A stretch of DNA of 64,000 nucleotides from Amycolatopsis sp. FBCC-B4732 (GCF_023008405.1 NZ_CP095376.1:4302001-4366000), one strand, 5' to 3'; positions 33,590-41,919 are shown, counted from the stretch's first letter. A program made the numbers and translations. Notes: a model not told the origin generated them from the sequence alone.

Positions 33590-34290
33590 GCCTGCTCCTT
33601 TTCGTACTCCTCGGCGGTCAGGTACCGGACGCCGAGGGCGTCGAGCTTTTCGCGCAGGCCATAGCGATCCAGGCCGAGCTGACCGGTCGCGAAGGCCTCG
33701 CGGGCGGCGGCTTCCTTTTCCAGCCTTGCTTTCGCGGTGTCGAGTCCGGTTCGGACATCCTCGCGACGGACGCGCATGACGCCGTCGTCGTCGGCCAGGA
33801 TGGCGTCCCCGGGGCGGATGAGCTGACCGCCGATGGCGACGGGGACGTTGACCGCACCGGCGGTGGCCTTGACGGTCCCCTGCGCACTGATGGCGGCCGA
33901 CCACACGGGGAAGCCGAGGGCCCGCAGGTCGGTGACGTCGCGGACGCCGGTGGTGGTGACCAGGCCGCGCACCCCGCGGTGGCGCAGCGCGGTCGCGAAG
34001 AGTTCGCCGAAGAGCCCGTCGCCGCAAGGTGAAGTGGTGGTGACGACGAGGACGTCGCCTTCACGGCACTGCTCGACGGCCGCGTGGATCATGAGGTTGT
34101 CCCCGGGCCAGCAGAGCGCGGTGACCGCGGTACCGCCGACGCGCACGCCGTCTTGGATGGGCCGCAGCCCGGGCCCGAGAAGCCCGGAGCGGCCGAGGGC
34201 CTCGTGCACGGTGGCGACACCGTAGTCAGCCAGGCGCGTCACTTGTTCGAGGTCGGCGCGCGGCGGGTCGGTGACGATGACGGGCTTCAT
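33586..34290 (-). CDS. ligK: 4-carboxy-4-hydroxy-2-oxoadipate aldolase / oxaloacetate decarboxylase (RraA fold)
   Basis: A 234-residue protein with the RraA/HMG-CHA aldolase pattern: YGVATVHEALGRSGLL, GTAVTALCWPGDNLMIH, GLFGELFATALRHRGVRGLVTTTGVRDVTDL (glycine loop plus R..D catalytic pair) and GDAILADDDGVM. It should cleave 4-carboxy-4-hydroxy-2-oxoadipate to pyruvate and oxaloacetate, the last step after LigJ. First gene of the operon aldolase-tautomerase-dioxygenase; a large operator covers its promoter. ATG 34290 is chosen; an in-frame GTG lies three codons upstream. Confidence 0.85.
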   Translation of the reverse strand: MKPVIVTDPPRADLEQVTRLADYGVATVHEALGRSGLLGPGLRPIQDGVRVGGTAVTALCWPGDNLMIHAAVEQCREGDVLVVTTTSPCGDGLFGELFATALRHRGVRGLVTTTGVRDVTDLRALGFPVWSAAISAQGTVKATAGAVNVPVAIGGQLIRPGDAILADDDGVMRVRREDVRTGLDTAKARLEKEAAAREAFATGQLGLDRYGLREKLDALGVRYLTAEEYEKEQA

Positions 34291-34308
34291 GCTTGCCACC
34301 GTACGTTT

Positions 34309-34342
34309 CCGTCGCCAAGATTGTCAACAATCTTGGCGACGG
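34309..34342. promoter_or_regulatory. 34-bp operator of the aldolase operon
   Basis: CCGTCGCCAAGATTGT (34309-34324), CA, then the exact complement (34327-34342). Its core TTGTCAACAA recurs in the control regions of gntR and ligJ. Likely site for the GntR regulator encoded nearby. Between 34343 and the end of gntR at 34424 nothing else is evident. Confidence 0.85.
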
Positions 34343-34423
34343 TCTGTTCTGGGGTTGCGGACAGGACCTCGGTCGCGACTTCGGCGGAGGTATCCGGTCC
34401 ACGGCTCAGTCGGTAGCCCCGGG

Positions 34424-35098
34424 TCAGGGGTGCAGCAGGGACACCTCGGCATCGGCCGCCTTGAGCGCTTCGATCACGCTGCCCAAGTGCACCCGCGCGG
34501 CTTCGGCGGCCCGCTCGGGGTGGTGCGCGCAGATGGCGTCGATGATCGCGAGGTGCTCCGGCAGCGAGACCTGCGGCCGCCCCGGCCGCATCGCCAGCCG
34601 GAACTGGTGCCGGACGCTCTGCCCGCGCAGCCGTTCGAGTACCTGCGCCGCGGTCCGCTGCCCGCTGATCTCGCGGACCCGCCGATGCAAGCGCTGATTG
34701 AGACCGGAGTACCCGACCACATCCCCGCTCGCGACGGCCTGGTGCATGAGCTCGCCGAGTTCGCGCAGTTCCCCGACCTCGGCATCGGAAACGCGCTCGG
34801 CCGCCTTCGCCGCGCACAGCGATTCGAGCATCATCCGGACCTCGGAGATCTCGACGGCCTCTTCGAGCGAGACCGCGCGCACCCGGGCCCCGCGGTTCTG
34901 CACGCGTTCGACGAGCCCCTCGTTGGTGAGCTCGATCAACGCGGCCCGCACGGTCGCGCGGCTCGCGGCGAACTGCGCGGACAGGTCGGCCTCGACCAGC
35001 CGCTGGTTGGGCACGAACTCGCCGCGGACGATGGCGTCGCGAATGGCCGCCACCACCGAACGCTCCCCCGGCTGCCGGTCCGCAGCACTCTCGGTCAT
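34424..35098 (-). CDS. GntR family (FadR/FCD subgroup) regulator of the aromatic cluster
   Basis: A 224-residue repressor: winged helix ~15-80 (VVAAIRDAIVRGEFVPNQRLVEADLSAQFAASRATVRAAL read in parts, HTH at DLSAQFAASRATVRAALIEL) and an all-helical FCD domain (~90-220) with metal/ligand-type residues (SEVRMMLESLCA, NQRLHRRV, EHLAIIDAI). FCD-type GntR proteins often sense carboxylic acids, here plausibly a pathway intermediate such as PDC. Divergent from the dehydrogenase gene, with TTGTTGACAA in between. ATG preceded by GGAG..GAGG. Confidence 0.9.
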   Translation of the reverse strand: MTESAADRQPGERSVVAAIRDAIVRGEFVPNQRLVEADLSAQFAASRATVRAALIELTNEGLVERVQNRGARVRAVSLEEAVEISEVRMMLESLCAAKAAERVSDAEVGELRELGELMHQAVASGDVVGYSGLNQRLHRRVREISGQRTAAQVLERLRGQSVRHQFRLAMRPGRPQVSLPEHLAIIDAICAHHPERAAEAARVHLGSVIEALKAADAEVSLLHP

Positions 35099-35101
35099 AC
35101 C

Positions 35102-35134
35102 CTCGACTCCGATTTTGTTGACAATTTTGTCGAG
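35102..35134. promoter_or_regulatory. Operator between gntR and the dehydrogenase gene
   Basis: TTGTTGACAA (35115-35124) lies inside flanking CTCGAC (35102-35107) and GTCGAG (35129-35134) arms, matching the core of the operators at 34309 and 39919. It is 4 bp upstream of the gntR start and 43 bp before the dehydrogenase start. Confidence 0.75.
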
Positions 35135-35176
35135 CACATCGTGTACTCGATCGTAGCTGGCAAGGAGGATTCTGCT

Positions 35177-36382
35177 ATGCCCGGAACCATCGCGGTACTC
35201 GGATTGGGTGAAGCAGGCGGCCATCTGGCCCGCGACCTGGCGGCCGCCGGAGCGGTGGTGCGCGCATACGACCCGGCGGTCACTGCCGCCTCGGCAGGCA
35301 TCGCCACCAGCGGATCGAGCGACACGGCCGCCCCCGAGCTGGGCGCCACGGCCGCCGTCCCGGGTGCCTTCGCCGACACGACAGGGGCTGTCACCGACCC
35401 AGCGGCCGTCACCGCCAGCAGGACGGGCGCCGCCGCACTCGCCAGCGCACCAGGGGCCGCCGCCAACGGAGCGGAGGCCAGTACCGCCCCGGCGAGCACC
35501 ACCAGCAAGCCGGGCGCCACCACGGACCCGGCAGGTACCACTGCCGGTGGAGCAGGTGCCACTACCGCTCCGCCGGACATCACCACCAGCAGGCCCGGCG
35601 CCACTACCGACACGACAGGTGCCACTGCCAGCGGAGCAGGTGCCAGTGCCGCCCCGGCAGGCATCACCACCAGCCGACTGGGCGCCACCGCCAGCGAGGC
35701 GGGTGCCAGCGCCGCCATTGCGGGCGTCATCCTCACCGGGTCGGAAGCCGAAGCTGCCGACGAGGCCGATCTCGTCCTGAGCGTCAACAGCGCGTCCGCA
35801 GCGCTCGACGCCCTGCGTGCCGGGCTCGCCGGATTGAGGCCCGGCGCGGTCTGGGCCGATCTGAACACCGCCTCCCCCGGCACCAAACGCCGGCTGGCCG
35901 ACCTTGCCGCCGAGCACGGCGTCGCCTTCGCCGACGTTGCGATCATGGCTCCGGTCCCCGGCCGAGGTCTGAGCGTTCCCATGCTGACCAGCGGAAAGGC
36001 CGCCGAAGCCGTCGCCGCCACCTTGAACGGGTTCGGGGCCGCGGTCGACGTGCTCCCCGGGGAGGCCGGGGTCGCCGCCGAGCGGAAGCTGCTCCGCAGC
36101 GTCTTCTTCAAAGGCATGTCCGCCGCCGTGGTCGAAGCGCTTCAGGCCGCGCGCGCCGCCGGCTGTGAGGACTGGCTGCGTGACGTCATCGTCGGGGAAC
36201 TGACCGCCGCCGGCGCGGGCACCGTGGATCGGCTCGTCACCGGCTCCTACCGGCACGCCGTCCGCCGCACCGCCGAGATGGCCGCCGCTGCCGAGATGCT
36301 CGGGGAACTCGACGTCCGGGCCGACGTTGCCGCCGCGGCTCGGGACCAGCTTCGGTTCATAGCTGGTTCACAGGATTGTTGA
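35177..36382 (+). CDS. 6-phosphogluconate-dehydrogenase-like (NAD-binding plus DUF1932) protein with low-complexity insertion
   Basis: A 401-residue protein. Residues 1-43 start a Rossmann fold (IAVLGLGEAGGHLARDLAAAGAVVRAYDP). Residues ~44-182 are an Ala/Thr/Gly/Ser-rich insert, after which the fold resumes (GSEAEAADEADLVLSVNSASA, WADLNTASPGTKRRLADLA, APVPGRGLSVPMLTSG) and ends with a DUF1932-type helical domain (LLRSVFFKGMSAAVVEALQA). Without the insert the length (~262) fits the family, members of which occur in protocatechuate/gallate-type clusters; the reaction here is unproven. AAGGAGG precedes the ATG. The insert lies between beta-2 and beta-3, where a surface loop could tolerate it. 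Confidence 0.8.
   Translation: MPGTIAVLGLGEAGGHLARDLAAAGAVVRAYDPAVTAASAGIATSGSSDTAAPELGATAAVPGAFADTTGAVTDPAAVTASRTGAAALASAPGAAANGAEASTAPASTTSKPGATTDPAGTTAGGAGATTAPPDITTSRPGATTDTTGATASGAGASAAPAGITTSRLGATASEAGASAAIAGVILTGSEAEAADEADLVLSVNSASAALDALRAGLAGLRPGAVWADLNTASPGTKRRLADLAAEHGVAFADVAIMAPVPGRGLSVPMLTSGKAAEAVAATLNGFGAAVDVLPGEAGVAAERKLLRSVFFKGMSAAVVEALQAARAAGCEDWLRDVIVGELTAAGAGTVDRLVTGSYRHAVRRTAEMAAAAEMLGELDVRADVAAAARDQLRFIAGSQDC
35498..35749 (+). repeat. 84-bp in-frame tandem repeat inside the dehydrogenase gene
   Basis: Anchor accaccagc occurs at 35498, 35582 and 35666, exactly 84 bp (28 codons) apart. Each unit encodes an ITTSR.GAT...TGATASGAGA-like block. More diverged copies extend upstream to about 35310. 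Confidence 0.8.
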
Positions 36383-36385
36383 CAG

Positions 36386-36515
36386 GTTCGGACGCCTTCG
36401 CTGCCGACCGCCGCCTCGGTGCGGTGTTCGGCCCCTGGCTCGGCGGCGTCCTGACGGCGATGGTCGCGCTGGTCCGGCGGACGGCGATGGTACCGACGGT
36501 CCCGCAGGCCGCCTG
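36386..36515 (+). pseudogene. Possible C-terminal remnant of a membrane protein
   Basis: An open frame without a start reads ADRRLGAVFGPWLGGVLT, continues with AMVALVRRTAMVPTVP and stops at 36513-36515. The GPWLGG helix looks like part of an MFS-type protein. The rest of the 183-bp gap to the MFS gene holds nothing clear. TTGTTGACAG at 36376-36385, overlapping the dehydrogenase stop, is close to the GntR core motif. Confidence 0.25.
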
Positions 36516-36565
36516 ACCTGCGCTGACGCTCCCGCCGGACCGCACGGTAGGAGGTCGCCCCGCCG

Positions 36566-37918
36566 TCAGACGCCGGCGGGTTCGGCGGCGGTCGACTTGA
36601 GGCGGGCCTGGCGTGTCCGCGGGCCGAACAGCGCCAGCACCACCGCGCCGACCAGCCACGTTCCCGCGATGAAGAAGAACACGCTCTGGTAGCCGCTGCC
36701 GTTGTACAGCGACGCCACGATCAGCGGGCCGGCCGCGTTGGACAAGCGGCCGAGGCCGTACGACACGCCCGTGCCCAGCGACCGGCCGCGGGTGTCGAAC
36801 AGCTCCGGCGAATACGCGTACCCGAGTGCCGTGTAGCCGCGCTCGAACATGTTGACCAGGAAGCCGAAGACCACGATCAGGACCGGGTTGAACGTCAGCC
36901 CGTAGAACAGGCCGCACAGCGCGATGATCCCGCCGAACGCGACCAGGCACCACTTGCGCTCGAAGCGGTCGGTGACGAGAGCCGCCAGGTACGACCCCAG
37001 CGGCGCGCCGATCGTCGTCAGCGCCACGTAAAACACCGACTTCTCGACGCTGAAGCCTTCCTTGGCCAGCAACGTCGGCGCCCAGCTCGAATACCCGAAG
37101 AACCCGATCGTCTGCGTGACCCACAGGACCGTGAGCAGCAGCGTCGGCAGCAGGTACTTCTTGCGCAGCAGCAACCGCAGCGGCGCCTTGGCCACCGGGG
37201 CTTCCTCGATCGGCGGCGCCGGCTCCGGCAGCGGGCCCTTGTCGGCCGCGACGAGCGTCTCGATCTCGCGCAGCACCGCATCGGCCTTCGCGTGCTCGCC
37301 CCGGCTTTCGTACCAGCGCGGCGATTCCTTCAGCTGCCGGGTGAACAGCACGAGCAGGACGCCGAGCGCGCCCCACAGGTAGACCAGCCGCCACTCCCAG
37401 TTCCCGAGCGGCACGACGACACTCGCGATCAGGTTGGTCACCGGCGTGCCGCAGATGCCGATCACGATCGCGTAAGCCTGGTACTTGCCGCGGTTGGCCG
37501 CCGGGTAGAGCTCGTTGACGTAGATGACCGCGACGACGGTCATCGCCGAGAGGCCGGCCGAAGTGAGGACGCGGAACACGCCCAGCGACACGATGTCCCA
37601 GGAAAAAACTGCGGCAAAAGAGAAAATCCCGAACCAGACGGTGGTCCACATGAGAGCGTTCTTCCGGCCCCAGCGGTCGGCGAGCGTGCTCGCGACGATC
37701 GAGCCGAAGAACATCCCCACGAACGACAGCGAGGTCACGTAGGCGACCTGGTTGACCGTCACACCCCAGAGCTTGATGAGCTTGGGCGCGGTCGTGGCGA
37801 AGCTGTTGATGTCCGCGAACTCGAAGAAGTACGCGAACGAGACGGCTATCAGGGTGAGCTTGTGGAAGCGCGAGATCGGCAGGCGGTTCAGCCGGTTGAG
37901 CGCGTTGGCGTGCTGCAT
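36566..37918 (-). CDS. MFS transporter, aromatic-acid/sugar-porter type
   Basis: A 450-residue 12-helix transporter. Loop 2-3 reads STLADRWGRKNALM and loop 8-9 ALVTDRFERKWCLV, the D-R-x-G-R-K pattern of the AAHS/sugar-porter branch; YVNELYPAANRGKYQA and YSPELFDTRGRSLGTG are the matching E-x-x-P-x-x-x-R blocks. Probably imports the aromatic or pyrone acid consumed by the cluster, with protons. It is 19 bp downstream of ligI, same operon. Exact substrate inferred only from context. Confidence 0.85.
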   Translation of the reverse strand: MQHANALNRLNRLPISRFHKLTLIAVSFAYFFEFADINSFATTAPKLIKLWGVTVNQVAYVTSLSFVGMFFGSIVASTLADRWGRKNALMWTTVWFGIFSFAAVFSWDIVSLGVFRVLTSAGLSAMTVVAVIYVNELYPAANRGKYQAYAIVIGICGTPVTNLIASVVVPLGNWEWRLVYLWGALGVLLVLFTRQLKESPRWYESRGEHAKADAVLREIETLVAADKGPLPEPAPPIEEAPVAKAPLRLLLRKKYLLPTLLLTVLWVTQTIGFFGYSSWAPTLLAKEGFSVEKSVFYVALTTIGAPLGSYLAALVTDRFERKWCLVAFGGIIALCGLFYGLTFNPVLIVVFGFLVNMFERGYTALGYAYSPELFDTRGRSLGTGVSYGLGRLSNAAGPLIVASLYNGSGYQSVFFFIAGTWLVGAVVLALFGPRTRQARLKSTAAEPAGV

Positions 37919-37937
37919 TGCATGCCCTTCAGGGGTT

Positions 37938-38852
37938 TCAGGCGGTTTCGCCGGGCCAGTAGAGGCGCATCGGGTTGTCGACGAGCAGCTTCCGCCGCGC
38001 TTCCGCGGTTTCCGCGATCAGCGGGACGTGGTCGACGAGGAGCCCGTCGTCGGGCATGTGGTTCTTGAGGTTCGGGTGCGGCCAGTCGGTCCCCCACAGC
38101 ACCCGGTCGGGGAACTCGGTCACGACGCGGCGGGCGAACGGGACGACGTCGGTGTAGGCGTGCCGTTCACCGTCGAGCGCCGGGGGCCCGGTCACGGTGA
38201 GCCGCTCGGGGCAGCTCACCTTCACCCAGACGTCGTTGCGCTCGGCGAACTCCAGGAACCGGCCGAACTCCTTGCCCTGCACAGGTTTCGTGACGTCCGG
38301 TCGTCCCATGTGATCGATCACCAGCGGGACGGGCAGCGTGCCGAAGAAGTCTTCCAGCCCGGGCAGGTCGGCGGCTTCGAAGTACAGCACGACGTGCCAG
38401 CCGAGCGGGGCGATCTTCTTCGCGATCGCGGCGAGGTCTGCCGTCGGCGCGGCGTCCACCAGCCGTTTGACGAAGTTGAAGCGCACGCCCCGGACGCCCG
38501 CCGCGTGAAGCTCGCGCAGTTTCGCTTCCCCGATGTCCGGCCGCACGGTCGCGACGCCGCGTGCCCGCCCGCCGGCCGCCCGGACCGCGTCGAGCATCGC
38601 GGAGTTGTCGGCGCCGTGGCAGGTGGCCTGCACGATGACGTTGCGGGACACGCCGAGGTGGTCGCGCAGCGCGAAGAGCTGGTCCTTGCTCGCGTCGCAC
38701 GGGGTGTACTTGCGCTCGGGCGCGAACGGGAACTCCGCCTGCGGGCCGAAAACGTGGCAATGGGCGTCGACCGCGCCCGGCGGCAGCGTGAAGTCCGGTG
38801 TGGACGGGCCGGCGTACCAGTCCAGCCAGCCCGGCGTCTTCGGCGCGGTCAC
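37938..38852 (-). CDS. ligI: 2-pyrone-4,6-dicarboxylate lactonase
   Basis: A 304-residue amidohydrolase. GAVDAHCHVFGP (HxH-type), VQATCHGADNSAML, VRGVRFNFVKRLV, LVIDHMGRPD and LWGTDWPHPN (final Asp) match LigI, the metal-independent lactonase that opens 2-pyrone-4,6-dicarboxylate to 4-oxalomesaconate. The GTG overlaps the ligJ stop (GTGA). Together with tautomerase, LigJ and the aldolase it completes the route to pyruvate and oxaloacetate. Confidence 0.88.
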   Translation of the reverse strand: MTAPKTPGWLDWYAGPSTPDFTLPPGAVDAHCHVFGPQAEFPFAPERKYTPCDASKDQLFALRDHLGVSRNVIVQATCHGADNSAMLDAVRAAGGRARGVATVRPDIGEAKLRELHAAGVRGVRFNFVKRLVDAAPTADLAAIAKKIAPLGWHVVLYFEAADLPGLEDFFGTLPVPLVIDHMGRPDVTKPVQGKEFGRFLEFAERNDVWVKVSCPERLTVTGPPALDGERHAYTDVVPFARRVVTEFPDRVLWGTDWPHPNLKNHMPDDGLLVDHVPLIAETAEARRKLLVDNPMRLYWPGETA

Positions 38853-39874
38853 CGGCCTTGACCCTTCAGCAGGGCGTCCAGGCGCGGGTAGACGGTGCGG
38901 GCGTTGTGTTCCCGGATCGCCGCCCAGTCCGTTTCGGACAGTCGCGAGGCTTCGGCGTAGCGGCGGGTGTCGTCGAAGTGGTGGCCGGTGCGCGGGTCGA
39001 CGCTGCGGACCGCACCGATCATCTCGGACGCGAAGAGGATGTTGCGTGCCGGGATGACGTCGAAGAGCAGGTCCGACCCCGGCTGGTGGTAGACGCAGGT
39101 GTCGAAGAAGACGTTGCCCAGCACGTGTTCCTCGAGCTCCGGCTTGCCCAGCGCCATCGCGAGGCCGCGGAACCGGCCCCAGTGGTAGGGCACCGCGCCG
39201 CCGCCGTGCGGGATGACCAGCCGCAGCGTCGGGAAGTCGGTGAACAGGTCGCCCTGCACGAGCTGCATGAACGCGGTCGTGTCGGCGTTGAGGTAGTGCG
39301 CGCCGGTCGTGTGGAACGCGGGGTTGACGCTGGTGGAGACGTGCACCATGGCCGGGATGTCGTATTCGACCATCTTTTCGTAGACGGGGTACCACGACCG
39401 GTCGGTGAGCGGCGGGGCCGTCCAGTGGCCGCCGCTCGGGTCCGGGTTGAGGTTCAGCGCGACGGCGCCGTACTCCTCGACGCAGCGGGTCAGCTCGGGG
39501 AGGCAGGTGGCCGGGTCGACGCCCGGGGACTGCGGGAGCATCGCCGCGGGCGCGAAGCGGTCCGGGTAGAGCGCGCTGACGCGGTGGCAGAGCTCGTTGC
39601 AGATGGCGGCCCACTCCGCCGACGTCTCGAAGCCGCCGACGTGGTGGGCCATGAACGACGCGCGGGGCGAGAAGATCGTCAGGTCGATCCCGCGCTCGTC
39701 CATCAGCTTCAGCTGGTTCGGCTCGATGGTCTCGCGCAGCTCGTCGTCGCTGATCCGCAGGTCGGCGCGCAGGGGCGCGGTCGCGGAGCCGTCCAGTGCG
39801 GCGATCTGCTGGTCGCGCCACGCCGCGAGCGCGGGCGGTGCGGTGGTGTAGTGGCCGTGGCAGTCGATGATCAA
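38849..39874 (-). CDS. ligJ: 4-oxalomesaconate hydratase
   Basis: A 341-residue amidohydrolase-superfamily protein. The start MIIDCHGHYTTAP, FSPRASFMAHHVG, IPAMVHVSTS, RLVIPHGGGAVPYHWGRFRG and FFDTCVYHQPG match LigJ, which hydrates 4-oxalomesaconate to 4-carboxy-4-hydroxy-2-oxoadipate. The start codon is TTG (39874), placed so that the protein begins like LigJ; GAGGA lies upstream. First gene of the operon ligJ-ligI-MFS, preceded by a GntR-type operator. Confidence 0.88.
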   Translation of the reverse strand: MIIDCHGHYTTAPPALAAWRDQQIAALDGSATAPLRADLRISDDELRETIEPNQLKLMDERGIDLTIFSPRASFMAHHVGGFETSAEWAAICNELCHRVSALYPDRFAPAAMLPQSPGVDPATCLPELTRCVEEYGAVALNLNPDPSGGHWTAPPLTDRSWYPVYEKMVEYDIPAMVHVSTSVNPAFHTTGAHYLNADTTAFMQLVQGDLFTDFPTLRLVIPHGGGAVPYHWGRFRGLAMALGKPELEEHVLGNVFFDTCVYHQPGSDLLFDVIPARNILFASEMIGAVRSVDPRTGHHFDDTRRYAEASRLSETDWAAIREHNARTVYPRLDALLKGQGR

Positions 39875-39918
39875 GGTCAGTCCTCGTCGCTTCGCATGCT
39901 TGATGGTCGCACACTAAT

Positions 39919-39950
39919 CGTCGATGAAATTGTTGACAATATCTGCGACG
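39919..39950. promoter_or_regulatory. Operator of the ligJ operon
   Basis: CGTCG (39919-39923), core ATTGTTGACAAT (39929-39940) and CGACG (39946-39950) are arranged symmetrically about one centre, like the aldolase-operon operator. It starts 45 bp upstream of the ligJ start codon. Confidence 0.8.
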
Positions 39951-40310
39951 AGGTTGTGACCGTGGCTGAGTACTGAGAACCGCTCGTGACCTAGCTCCAG
40001 CACTCAGGAAGACAGCTCGTCAGACACACCGAGACAGCGATCCTACGATTCGGAGCCGCCGACATAGGAGGTGAACCCTTCAGTGAAGGCGCAGTGCGTG
40101 ACAAGTTAAGCACTCAATGTCACCTCGCGCGCCCCGCTCGCCGGCTAGCGACCATACGACGCACCCTTGGAACAACACCCCCGGCCGCTGCACACCACAG
40201 GCACGCCTTGGCCGAAGTCCTGCAGACGAATACGGCGGCAGCCCCCGCCAATTTGTTCACCCTGAGCAGAAACGCACGGGCCGATCCTTCAGGCCACACA
40301 GGAGCGAGTG
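39951..40310. other. Lower-GC intergenic stretch at the edge of the restriction gene
   Basis: No convincing gene. AGGAGGTGA at 40067-40075 followed by a GTG opens only an eight-codon frame. A plus-strand frame (40094-40321) shows no recognisable protein. The base composition drops here compared with the catabolic cluster, and some of this may be remnant DNA from an insertion event. Confidence 0.35.
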
Positions 40311-41501
40311 CTACTCCTTGAACCCCGTCAAATCCGGTATTGGCAGTTCTTTCAGGCCATTTTCAGGCGGCGCAGCGAACATATTCTCGCCCTCGCGAGC
40401 GACAGCCCAGTTGTGATGCCCCAAGCAGACACTCGGACGGTCACCATACGACTCCACTCGAGTGAGACGCGCCGACAGCCATTCACCTTTTACTGGTGCT
40501 TGAAGTCCGAGTCGATCCGCAACTTTCTTATGAGCGCTCTCGTGGCCAAGGATGACGTAACCCTCATTCTTAAGGTTACTCCTGGCGTCCCGTACCCGCT
40601 TCGGCGAATCGTCTTGCTGAGCCACGGTAAGTACAGTGTATCGATTTATAATTCTCCCCGTCACCTCCCGGAAGAGCTGATTCACCCGCGCCTGACCAGA
40701 ACCATCCTTCAATATCCGGTCACGGCACCCTGCATCAAGATGCAGCAGCAGGTTAGTTGGCAAATCTGACTGAACTCCGCCCCAAAGCCAGAATATGTGC
40801 TGAAAGCTGGATCGATCGATCTTACGCTTGTTGTCCCTGTTGTAGCCACGCTCACGCTCGTCAGAGTTCTTCCTCTTCCGCCAGCCCAGGCGTTGATCGG
40901 TGATCCTCATGAGCCCTGCCGCCCACTCGCTGCGATCATCATCGAGCCAGACGAGCATGGCGATTTGATCAGCTTTGCCTGATCTTGAACCATGGTCGGG
41001 ACAAATGTACATCTCCATGGGTATCTCCCAGCCACCAAGATCCCGGGAGAACTTGCAGTCCAGGTCGATTCCAGCAATACGCCAGTCAAGGTCCTCACCC
41101 GGGTCGATCCCGAATTCTTTGGTGAGGTTCACTTCGACAGAAGTACCAAGGTGGGTCTTTTCAGGTTTGGACAAGTGCTGATAACACCAGCGGCCAGTTC
41201 GCTGACCATCCATCAGCTCATCGAGCGAGTCGCGCAACGCCCAGCGGAACCTCTCCCGACCTTCCGGGATTCCGTATATCCAGCTAACTACGTCCCTCAG
41301 CTCATCTGACGGCTCCGCCGTGTCACCTCGCGGTATCGACAATCGGTACGACCCCGTTTTCGACATGCGATCCTGCGGTGCAGGATGGCGAATAAAGCTG
41401 TTTCGCTTCCAGCCGATAGCTCGCGCACGCGAGTCCACAGCGGAAGACAGCGGGTTCGGATCCGCCCCGGGGAAGAGCGGAAGCTGAGAAGAGTCGGTCA
41501 C
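40311..41501 (-). CDS. NaeI-family type II restriction endonuclease
   Basis: A 396-residue protein with strong resemblance to NaeI: ELMDGQRTGRW, PEKTHLGTSVEVNL, IAGIDLDCKFS, GQARVNQLFREVTGRII and TVAQQDDSPKRVRDAR. The catalytic set E123, D139, D148 and K150 keeps the spacing of NaeI E70/D86/D95/K97, so the nuclease looks active; L96 matches NaeI L43, the residue whose change to Lys turns NaeI into a topoisomerase. NaeI cuts GCCGGC, but specificity here is not proven. GTG 41501 chosen by alignment to the NaeI start, with a CATACT -10-like element just upstream (leaderless). GC content is clearly below the neighbours, and no methyltransferase is adjacent. Confidence 0.85.
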   Translation of the reverse strand: MTDSSQLPLFPGADPNPLSSAVDSRARAIGWKRNSFIRHPAPQDRMSKTGSYRLSIPRGDTAEPSDELRDVVSWIYGIPEGRERFRWALRDSLDELMDGQRTGRWCYQHLSKPEKTHLGTSVEVNLTKEFGIDPGEDLDWRIAGIDLDCKFSRDLGGWEIPMEMYICPDHGSRSGKADQIAMLVWLDDDRSEWAAGLMRITDQRLGWRKRKNSDERERGYNRDNKRKIDRSSFQHIFWLWGGVQSDLPTNLLLHLDAGCRDRILKDGSGQARVNQLFREVTGRIINRYTVLTVAQQDDSPKRVRDARSNLKNEGYVILGHESAHKKVADRLGLQAPVKGEWLSARLTRVESYGDRPSVCLGHHNWAVAREGENMFAAPPENGLKELPIPDLTGFKE

Positions 41502-41884
41502 CTGCCGAGTATGCCAGCTCGAGCGTCGCTGCGCCGCTATTCGGCAACGGCTGGCATTCTTCAAGCCGGGCGACGACAAGCCGGTCGGCACACCGGCCGA
41601 ACCAAGCAGCAGAACTCATTCCGGAGTCTAACGAGACCATCACCACCGAGCAGGCCGGGTGATCGCCAGGCACTTGGCGGCTTACCCGAGGGTGAGGCCA
41701 TCACAGGCCCACGCTGAGGCTCCAGCACCGGTCGTCGCCTCTGGAACATCTCGTGGCGAGGGTCGCACGCGGACCCGGCGCCCTCCGGTGAACCACGGCC
41801 AACCTCAGCGACCAGGTGATCATGTCCGCCAACAAGTGCCCAGCCCGGAAATTACCAAAGGTAAGTTCCATCACCTTATTGACA

Positions 41885-41897
41885 TGACCAATGGTCA
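41885..41897. promoter_or_regulatory. Palindrome in the GH16 promoter
   Basis: TGACCA-A-TGGTCA, a perfect 13-bp palindrome overlapping the end of the TTGACA -35 candidate. It shares the half-site GACCAAT with the site 35 bp further on. Confidence 0.6.
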
Positions 41898-41919
41898 AGA
41901 GGAAGGTACTGGCCACCCG

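Noticed and set aside
36376..36385. Fourth GntR-type operator (TTGTTGACAG)
   Set aside because: One mismatch, no outer arms, and it overlaps the dehydrogenase stop codon with no promoter to control; probably chance.
40094..40416. Small plus-strand ORFs upstream of the restriction gene
   Set aside because: No recognisable domain, weak starts, and they run into the 3' end of the endonuclease gene on the other strand.
40311..41501. NaeI-like topoisomerase rather than nuclease
   Set aside because: The position equivalent to NaeI L43 is Leu (L96), not Lys, and all nuclease residues are present.
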